Below, one piece after another: positions 56,293 through 64,000 of a stretch of 64,000 nucleotides of DNA. The notes under the pieces were generated by a model. That model made no database searches, was not told the origin of the DNA, and was given only the letters and a program-made list of their open reading frames with translations. The position numbers and the translations under genes are program-made. The DNA comes from Coriaria nepalensis (taxonomy: Eukaryota > Streptophyta > Magnoliopsida > Cucurbitales > Coriariaceae). The stretch lies in NCBI GenBank assembly GCA_027186245.1, contig CP114482.1:29097209-29161208 (forward strand), in the 5' to 3' direction. Position 1 is the first letter of the stretch; every line of letters starts with the position of its first letter.

Positions 56293-59241
56293 CATAGCTT
56301 GCAGTTGAACTATTGAAGGCAACAATGCATTTGTTTAGCCTTAAAGTCATGTCAATGAGTCTCTTCTAGTCATTAAATCATTCTAAATTAAGTCGAACGA
56401 ATTCTATTTTCGCCCTTCAAACATGATTTTCTTACATACTTGCAATTAGGCTATTGAAGACAACAATGCATTGTTTTAGCCATGAAAAGCATATCATTCA
56501 ATCTTTTCATATCATTAAATTGTTTGGAAGCACTTCGAACCAATTCTATTTTTGCATTTAAGACACGACTTCCATGCATAACTTGCAATTGATCTATTGA
56601 AGGCAACTATCCATTTTTTTAGCATTAAAGTCATATTATTGCGTCTCTTTTAGTTAGTAAATCATTCTAAATCACTTTGAATGAAATTCGGCCTCTAAAC
56701 ACGACTTTCGTGCATAACTTGCAGTTGATGTATTGAAGGCAACAATGCATTTGTTTAGCCTTAAGGTCATGTCAATGAGTCTCTTCTAGTCGTTAAATCA
56801 TTCTAAATTAAGTCGAACAAATTCTATTTTTCGCCCTTCAAACATGATTTTCTTACATAACTTGGAATTAGGCTATTGAAGACAACAATGCATTATTTTA
56901 TCCATAAAAAGCATATCATTCAGTCTTTTCATATCATTAAATTGTTTGGAAGCACTTCGAACCAATTCTATTTGTGCATTTGCGACACGACTTTCATACA
57001 TAACTTGCAATTGATCTATTGAAGGCAACTATGCATTTTTTTTTGCCTTAAAGTTATATTATTGCGTCTCTTTTAGTCAGTAAATCATTCTAAATCACTT
57101 TGAATGAAATTCGGCCTCTAAACACGACTTTCGTGCATAACTTGCAGTTGATGTATTGAAGGCAACAATGCATTTGTTTAGCCTTAAGGTCATGTCAATG
57201 AGTCTCTTCTAGTCGTTAAATCATTCTAAATTAAGTCGAACGAATTCTATTTTTCGCCCTTCAAATATGATTTTCTTACATAACTTGCAATTAGGCTATT
57301 GAAGACAACAATGCATTATTTTATCCATAAAAAGCATATCATTCAGTCTTTTCATATCATTAAATTGTTTGGAAGCACTTCGAACCAATTCTATTTGTGC
57401 ATTTGCGACACGACTTTCATACATAACTTGCAATTGATCTATTGAAGGCAACTATGCATTTTTTTTGCCTTAAAGTTATATTATTGCGTCTCTTTTAGAC
57501 AGTAAATCATTCTAAATCACTTTGAATGAAATTCGGCCTTTAAACATGACTTTCGTGCATAACTTGCAGTTGATGTATTGAAGGCAACAATGCATTTGTT
57601 TAGCCTTAAAGTCACGTCAATGAGTCTCTTCTAGTCGTTAAATCATTCTAAATTAAGTCGAACGAATTCTATTTTCGCCCTTCAAATATGATTTTCTTAC
57701 ATAACTTGCAATTAGGCTATTGAAGACAACAATGCATTATTTTATCCATAAAAAGCATATCATTCAGTCTTTTCATATCATTAAATTGTTTAGAACCATT
57801 TCTAACCAATTCTATTTGTGCATTTAAGACACGACTTTCTTACATAACTTGCAATTGATCTATTGAAGGCAACTATGCATTTTTTTTGCCTTAAAGTTAT
57901 ATTATTGCGTCTCTTTTAGACAGTAAATCATTCTAAATCACTTTGAATGAAATTCGGCCTCTAAACACGACTTTCGTGCATAACTTGCAGTTGATGTATT
58001 GAAGGCAACAATGCATTTGTTTAGCCTTAAGGTCATGTCAATGAGTCTCTTCTAGTCGTTAAATCATTCTAAATTAAGTCGAACGAATTCTATTTTTCGC
58101 CCTTCAAACATGATTTTCTTACATAACTTGGAATTAGGCTATTGAAGACAACAATGCATTATTTTATCCATAAAAAGCATATCATTCAGTCTTTTCATAT
58201 CATTAAATTGTTTAGAACCATTTCTAACCAATTCTATTTGTGCATTTAAGACACGACTTTCTTACATAACTTGCAATTGATCTATTGAAGGCAACAATCC
58301 ATTTTTTTAGCCTTAAAGTCATATTTTTGCGTCTCTTTTAGTCAGTAAATCATTCTAAATCACTTCGAATAAAATTCTGCCTTTAAACATGACTTCCGTG
58401 CATAGCTTGCAGTTGAACTATTGAAGGCAACAATGCATTTGTTTAGCCTTAAAGTCATGTCAATGAGTCTCTTCTAGTCGTTAAATCATTCTAGATTAAG
58501 TCGAACGAATTCTATTTTCGCCGTTCAAACATGATTTTCTTACATACTTGCAATTAGGCTATTGAAGACAACAATGCATTGTTTTAGCCATAAAAAGCAT
58601 ATCATTCAGTCTTTTCATATCATTAAATTGTTTGGAAGCACTTCGAACCAATTCTCTTTTTGCATTTAACACACGACTTTCATGCATAACTTGCAATTGA
58701 TCTATTGAAGGCAACTATCCAATTTTTTAGCATTAAAGTCATATTATTGCGTCTCTTTTGGTCTGTAAATCACTCTAAATCACTTTGAATGAAATTCGGC
58801 CTTTAAACATGACTTTCGTGCATAACTTGCAGTTGATCTATTGAAGGCAACAATGCATTTGTTTAGCCTTAAAGTCATGTCAATGAGTCTCTTCTTGTCG
58901 TTAAATCATTCTAAATTAAGTCGAACGAATTCTATTTTCGCCCTTCAAACATGATTTTCTTATATAACTTGCAATTAATCTATTGAAAACAACAATGCAT
59001 TAGTTTAGCCTTAAAAAGCATATCATTCAATCGTCTCATATCATTAAATTGTTTAGAAGCATTTCGAACCAATTCTATTTGTGCATTTAAGACACGACTT
59101 TCTTACATAATTTGCAATTGATCTATTGAAGGCAACAATCCATTTTTTTAGCCTTAAAGTCAAATTTTTGCGTCTCTTTTAGTCAGTAAATCTTTCTAAA
59201 TCACTTCGAATGAAATTCTGCCTTTAAGCATGACTTCCGTG
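56293..59241. repeat. Seven-monomer tandem duplication, copy 2 (2,949 bp)
   Basis: This copy follows copy 1 directly and reproduces all its markers. Differences I can see include catgaaaagc for cataaaaagc (near 56,481), gtcgaacaaattc for gtcgaacgaattc (near 56,815), one extra T in a T-run near 57,045, and tcatatcatt where copy 1 has tcgtatcatt (near 54,401). The two copies are far more alike than other blocks in the window, so this is probably the most recent large event. Confidence 0.9.
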
Positions 59242-60925
59242 CATAGCTTGCAGTTGAACTATTGAAGGCAACAATGCATTTGTTTAGCCTTAAAGTCATG
59301 TCAATGAGTCTCTTCTAGTCGTTAAATCATTCTAGATTAAGTCGAACGAATTCTATTTTCGCCCTTCAAACATGATTTTCTTACATAACTTGCAATTAGG
59401 CTATTGAAGATAACAATGCATTATTTTAGCCTTAAAAAGCTTATCATTCAGTCTTTTCATATCATTAAATTGTTTGAAGCACTTCGAACCAATTCTATTT
59501 GTGCATTTGAGACACGACTTTCATGCATAACTTGCAATTGATCTATTGAAGGCAACTATGCATTTTTTTTACCCTTAAAGTCATATTATTGCGTCTCTTT
59601 TAGTCAGTAAATCATTCTAAATCACTTTGAATGAAATTCGGCCTTTAAACACGACTTTCGTGCATAACTTGCAGTTGATGTATTGAAGGCAACAATGCAT
59701 TTGTTTAGCCTTAAGGTCATGTCAATGAGTCTCTTCTAGTCGTTAAATCATTCTAAATTAAGTCGAACGAATTCTATTTTCGCCCTTCAAACATGATTTT
59801 CTTACATAACTTGCAACTAGGCTATTGAAGACAACAATGCATTGTTTTAGCCATAAAAAGCATATCATTCAGTCTTCTCATATCATTAAATTGTTTGGAA
59901 GCACTTCGAACCAATTCTATTTGTGCATTTGAGACACGACTTTCATGCATAACTTGCAATTGATCTATTGAAGGCAACTATGCATTTTTTTTAGCCTTAA
60001 AGTCATATTATTGCGTCTCTTTTAGTCAGTAAATCATTCTAAATCACTTTGAATGAAATTCGGCCTTTAAACACGACTTTCGTGCATAACTTGCAGTTGA
60101 TGTATTGAAGGCAACAATGCATTTGTTTAGCCTTAAAGTCATGTCATTGAGTCTCTTCTAGTCGTTAAATCATTCTAAATTAAGTCGAACGAATTCTATA
60201 TTCGCCCTTCAAACATGATTTTCTTACATACTTGCAATTAGGCTATTGAAGACAACAATGCATTATTTTGGCCTTAAAAAGCATATCATTCAATCGTCTC
60301 ATATCATTAAATTGTTTAGAAGCATTTCGAACCAATTCTATTTCTGCATTTAAGACACGACTTTCTTACATAACTTGCAATTGATCTATTGAAGGCAACA
60401 ATCCATTTTTTTAGCCTTAAAGTCAAATTTTTGCGTCTCTTTTAGTCAGTAAATCATTCTAAATCACTTTGAATGAAATTCGGCCTTCAAACACGACTTT
60501 CGTGCATAACTTGCAGTTGATGTATTGAAGGCAACAATGCATTTGTTTAGCCTTAAAATCATGTCATTGAGTCTCTTCTAGTCGTTAAATCATTCTAAAT
60601 TAAGTCGAACGAATTCTATTTTCGCCGTTCAAACATGATTTTCTTACATACTTGCAATTAGGCTATTGAAGACAACAATGCATTGTTTTAGCCATAAAAA
60701 GCATATCATTCAGTCTTTTCATATCATTAAATTGTTTGGAACCACTTCGAACCAATTCTCTTTTTGCATTTAACACACGACTTTCATGCATAACTTGCAA
60801 TTGATCTATTGAAGGCAACTATGCATTTTTTTTAGCCTTAAAGTCATATTATTGCGTCTCTTTTAGTCAGTAAATCATTCTAAATCACTTTGAATGAAAT
60901 TCGGCCTTTAAACATGACTTTCGTG
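59242..60925. repeat. Four monomers related to the five-monomer blocks
   Basis: The first two monomers carry gaagataacaatgc, aaagcttatcattc, ttacccttaaagtc and gcaactaggctattg, matching 37.0-37.8 kb and 39.1-39.9 kb. The third has caatcgtctcatatc with agtcaaatttttgcg. The fourth has ttctctttttgcattt as in the seven-monomer block. The piece is therefore a mosaic of families seen to its left. Confidence 0.78.
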
Positions 60926-63450
60926 CATAACTTGCAGTTGATGTATTGAAGCCAACAATGCATTTGTTTAGCCTTAAGGTCATGTCAATGAGTCTCTTCT
61001 AGTCGTTAAATCATTCTAAATTAAGTCGAACGAATTCTATTTTGCCCTTCAAACATGATTTTCTTACATAACTTGCAATTAATCTATTGAAGACAACAAT
61101 TCATTATTTTAGCCATAAAAAGCATATCATTCAGTCTTTTCATGTCATTAAATTGTTTGGAAGCACTTCGAACCAATTCTATTTTTGCATTTAAGACACG
61201 ACTTTCATGCATAACTTGCAATTGATCTATTGAAGGCAACTATCCATTTTTTTAGCATTAAAGTCATATTATTGCGTCTCTTTTAGTCAGTAAATCATTC
61301 TAAATCACTTTGAATGAAATTCGGCCTTTAAACACAACTTTCGTGCATAACTTGCAGTTGATCTATTGAAGGCAACAATGCATTTGTTTAGCCTTAAAGT
61401 CATGTCAATGAGTCTCTTCAAGTCGTTAAATCATTCTAAATTAAGTCGAACGAATTCTATTTTCGTCCTTCAAACATGATTTTATTACATAACTTGCAAT
61501 TAGGCTATTGAAGACAACAATGCATTGTTTTAGCCATAAAAAGCATATCATTCAATCTTTTCATATCATTAAATTGTTTGGAAGCACTTCGAACGAATTC
61601 TATTTTTGCATTTGAGACACGACTTTCATGCATAACTTGCAATTGATCTATTGAAGCCAACTATGCATTTTTTTAGCCTTAAAGTCATATTATTGCGTCT
61701 CTTTTGGTCAGTAAATCATTCTAAATCACTTTGAATGAAATTCGGCCTTTAAACACAACTTTCGTGCATAACTTGCAGTTGATCTATTGAAAGCAACAAT
61801 GCATTTGTTTAGCCTTAAAGTCATGTCAATGAGTCTCTTCTAGTCGTTAAATCATTCTAAATTAAGTCGAACGAATTCTATTTTCGCCCTTCAAACATGA
61901 TTTTATTACATAACTTGCAATTAGGCTATTGAAGACAACAATGCATTGTTTTAGCCATAAAAAGCATATCATTCAATCTTTTCATATCATTAAATTGTTT
62001 GGAAGCACTTCGAACCAATTCTATTTTTGCATTTGAGACACGACTTTCATGCATAACTTGCAATTGATCTATTGAAGGCAACTATCCATTTTTTTAGCAT
62101 TAAAGTCATATTATTGCGTCTCTTTTAGTCAGTAAATCATTCTAAATCACTTTGAATGAAATTCGGCCTTTAAACATGACTTTCGTGCATAACTTGCAGT
62201 TGATCTATTGAAGGCAACAATGCATTTGTTGAGCCTTAAAGTCATGTCAATGAGTTTCTTCTAGTCGTTAAATCATTCTAAATTAAGTCGAACGACTTCT
62301 ATATTCGCCCTTCAAACATGATTTTATTACATGACTTGCAATTAATCCATTGAAGACAACAATGCATTGTTTTAGCCATAAATAGCATATCATTCAGTCT
62401 TTTCATATCATTAAATTGTTTTGAAGCACATCGAACCAATTCTATTTTTGCATTTGAGACACGACTTTCATGCATAACTTGCAATTGATCTATTGAAGCC
62501 AACTATGCATTTTTTTAGCCTTAAAGTCATATTATTGCGTCTCTTTTGGTCAGTAAATCATTCTAAATCACTTTGAATGAAATTCGGCCTTTAAACACAA
62601 CTTTCGTGCATAACTTGCAGTTGATCTATTGAAGGCAACAATGCATTTGTTTAGCCTTAAAGTCATGTCAATGAGTCTCTTCTAGTCGTTAAATCATTCT
62701 AAATTAAGTCGAACGAATTCTATTTTCGCCCTTCAAACATGATTTTATTACATAACTTGCAATTAGGCTATTGAAGAGAACAATGCATTGTTTTAGGCAT
62801 AAAAAGCATATCATTCAATCTTTTCATATCATTAAATTGTTTGGAAGCACTTCGAACGAATTCCATTTTTGCATTTGAGACACGACTTTCATGCATAACT
62901 TGCAATTGATCTATTGAAGCCAACTATGCATTTTTTTAGCCTTAAAGTCATATTATTGCGTCTCTTTTGGTCAGTAAATCATTCTAAATCACTTTGAATG
63001 AAATTCGGCCTTTAAACACAACTTTCGTGCATAACTTGCAGTTGATCTATTGAAGGCAACAATGCATTTGTTTAGCCTTAAAGTCATGTCAATGAGTCTC
63101 TTCTAGTCGTTAAATCATTCTAAATTAAGTCGAACGAATTCTATTTTCGCCCTTGAAACATGATTTTATTACATAACTTGCAATTAGGTTATTGAAGACA
63201 ACAATGCATTGTTTTAGCCATAAAAAGCATATCATTCAATCTTTTCATATCATTAAATTGTTTGGAAGCACTTCGAACCAATTCTATTTTTGCATTTGAG
63301 ACACGACTTTCATGCATAACTTGCAATTGATCTATTGAAGGCAACTATGCATTTTTTTAGCCTTAAAGTCATATTATTGCGTCTCTTTTGGTCAGTAAAT
63401 CATTCTAAATCACTTTGAATGAAATTCGACCTTTAAACATGACTTTCGTG
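60926..63450. repeat. Mixed monomers, displaced relative of 50.4 kb
   Basis: The first 640 bp repeat 50,399-51,040 almost exactly, 10,527 bp (25 monomers) away, sharing tgaagccaac, ctattttgcccttc, acaattcattatt and attttcgtccttc. Beyond about 61,590 the units are mostly of the ttttggtcagtaaatc and aaacacaactttcg type. The monomer near 62,299 has a q-like ctatattcgccc and aatccattgaagac. No gene is visible. Confidence 0.8.
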
Positions 63451-63592
63451 CATAACTTGCAGTTGATCTATTGAAGGCAACAATGCATTTGTTTAGCCTT
63501 AAAGTCATGTCAATGAGTCTCTTCTAGTCGTTAAATCATTCTAAATTAAGTCGAACGAATTCTATTTTCGCCCTTCAAACATGATTTTCTTA
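63451..63592. repeat. Subunit A of a representative monomer
   Basis: This is a clean example of the first subunit, about 142 bp. It starts cataacttgcagttgat and carries an ATGCAT palindrome about 33 bp in, the segment gagtctcttctagtcgtt, and near its end an EcoRI site (gaattc) within gtcgaacgaattctat. It is homologous along its whole length to subunits B and C, most strongly in the first 55 bp. The EcoRI site occurs about once per 421 bp because only A carries it regularly. Confidence 0.9.
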
Positions 63593-63734
63593 CATACTTG
63601 CAATTAGGCTATTGAAGACAACAATGCATTGTTTTAGCCATAAAAAGCATATCATTCAGTCTTTTCATATCATTAAATTGTTTGGAAGCACTTCGAACCA
63701 ATTCTCTTTTTGCATTTAACACACGACTTTCATG
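63593..63734. repeat. Subunit B of a representative monomer
   Basis: This is the second subunit, about 143 bp in full-length copies. It is recognised by caattaggctattgaagac or its alternative caattaatctattgaagac, then ttgtttggaagcacttcg and gagacacgac (cacacgac in this copy). This copy has a one-base deletion in its first motif (catacttg instead of cataacttg). The same deletion is found in many other monomers and marks a subfamily. B is the most diverged of the three subunits. Confidence 0.88.
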
Positions 63735-63870
63735 CATAACTTGCAATTGATCTATTGAAGGCAACTATCCAATTTTTTAGCATTAAAGTCATATTATTGC
63801 GTCTCTTTTGGTCTGTAAATCATTCTAAATCACTTTGAATGAAATTCGGCCTTTAAACATGACTTTCGTG
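63735..63870. repeat. Subunit C of a representative monomer
   Basis: This is the third subunit, about 136 bp. It starts cataacttgcaattgatc and carries a T-tract of variable length (usually 6-9) before agcc, then tgcgtctcttttagtcag and gaaattcggcctttaaac. It resembles A more than B: in the first 54 bp A and C differ at only about three positions. Its ATGCAT site is often changed to ATCCAT elsewhere, as it is here. Confidence 0.88.
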
Positions 63871-64000
63871 CATAACTTGCAGTTGATCTATTGAAGGCAA
63901 CAATGCATTTGTTTAGCCTTAAAGTCATGTCAATGAGTCTCTTCTTGTCGTTAAATCATTCTAAATTAAGTCGAACGAATTCTATTTTTGCCCTTCAAAC

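Larger units (their letters stand above)
1..64000. repeat. Satellite DNA array, 421 bp trimeric monomer, whole window
   Basis: The same roughly 421 bp unit recurs head to tail from the first to the last base, always in the same orientation, with no unique sequence between units. Subunit-A starts at 397, 4,195, 33,983 and 63,871 give 9, 70 and 71 intervening monomers, so about 152 monomers fit the window. Each monomer is three related subunits of about 142, 143 and 136 bp. Base composition is AT-rich. Every frame is closed by stops at short spacing, and I see no coding, RNA or mobile-element signal. Tandem arrays of this kind are typical of eukaryotic heterochromatin. A centromeric or pericentromeric location is an inference only, and the species is not identifiable by eye. 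Confidence 0.97.
63451..64000. repeat. Partial third copy of a segment of the seven-monomer block
   Basis: The last 550 bp carry ttctctttttgcattt (63,703), aacacacgac, ctatccaattttttagc, ttttggtctgtaaatc and cttcttgtcgttaaatc (63,943). This marker group otherwise occurs complete only at about 55,560-56,000 and 58,510-58,950. The spacing from 58,891 to 63,943 is 12 monomers. The window ends inside this copy, so the array continues to the right. Confidence 0.82.

Noticed and set aside
33801..64000. CENP-B box in subunit B (ttgtttggaagcacttcg)
   Set aside because: The ttggaa centre looks similar, but compared with the required pattern TTCG-4N-A-2N-CGGG only about four of nine essential bases agree, so it cannot be called.
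1..64000. CRISPR array
   Set aside because: The repeats are contiguous related subunits with no unique spacers between short identical repeats, and there are no cas genes.
1..64000. Transposon, LTR element or solo LTR inserted in the array
   Set aside because: The 421 bp register runs through the window without a break larger than a few bases. I saw no terminal repeats, target-site duplications or coding remnants.
1..64000. Telomeric repeats, rRNA or tRNA genes
   Set aside because: No TTAGGG-like or TTTAGGG-like runs, no tRNA cloverleaf with A and B boxes, and no rRNA-like conserved sequence were seen on either strand.
1..64000. TATA-like promoter motifs and poly-T terminators in each monomer
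   Set aside because: Such short motifs are expected by chance in AT-rich DNA. With no gene or transcript evidence, they cannot be supported as regulatory sites.

Overview
The whole 64 kb window is one uninterrupted array of AT-rich tandem satellite DNA (about 32% G+C in a hand-counted subunit). I see no gene, RNA gene, transposon, CRISPR array or unique sequence in it. The longest open frames are below 80 codons and are by-products of the repeat. This points to a eukaryotic nuclear genome and a heterochromatic block, perhaps centromeric or pericentromeric. I cannot name the species, and the sequence does not prove a centromeric role.

The repeat is nested. The basic subunit is about 136-143 bp and begins with a conserved motif, cataacttgca. 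Three diverged subunits, called A, B and C here, form a 421 bp monomer, and about 152 monomers fill the window, all in the same orientation. Above that level, blocks of 4, 5 and 7 monomers (about 1,684, 2,105 and 2,948 bp) have been copied in tandem as higher-order repeats. One shorter block reappears 25 monomers (10,527 bp) away.

Layout: 1-4,194 holds fairly regular monomers. From 4,195 to about 33,800 the monomers carry many private one-base insertions and deletions, and the mean spacing rises to about 425.5 bp. This stretch holds two copies of a 5-monomer block (14,088-18,350), a 4-monomer pair (22,066-25,469), a cleaner third copy of the 5-monomer block (28,601-30,713), and a noisy version (31,009-33,800) of sequence found clean further right. 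From about 33,800 to 64,000 the array is very regular (mean 420.96 bp over 71 monomers): a 5-monomer tandem duplication (36,087-40,298), a 4-monomer higher-order array (40,299-50,398) with a two-monomer interruption, a mixed zone (50,399-53,344), a nearly perfect 7-monomer tandem duplication (53,345-59,241), and mixed monomers to the end.

The main points to check are the layered amplification history and the sharp change in indel density near 33.8 kb. The latter looks more like uncorrected long-read error than biology. I found no evidence of an undescribed functional system encoded here.
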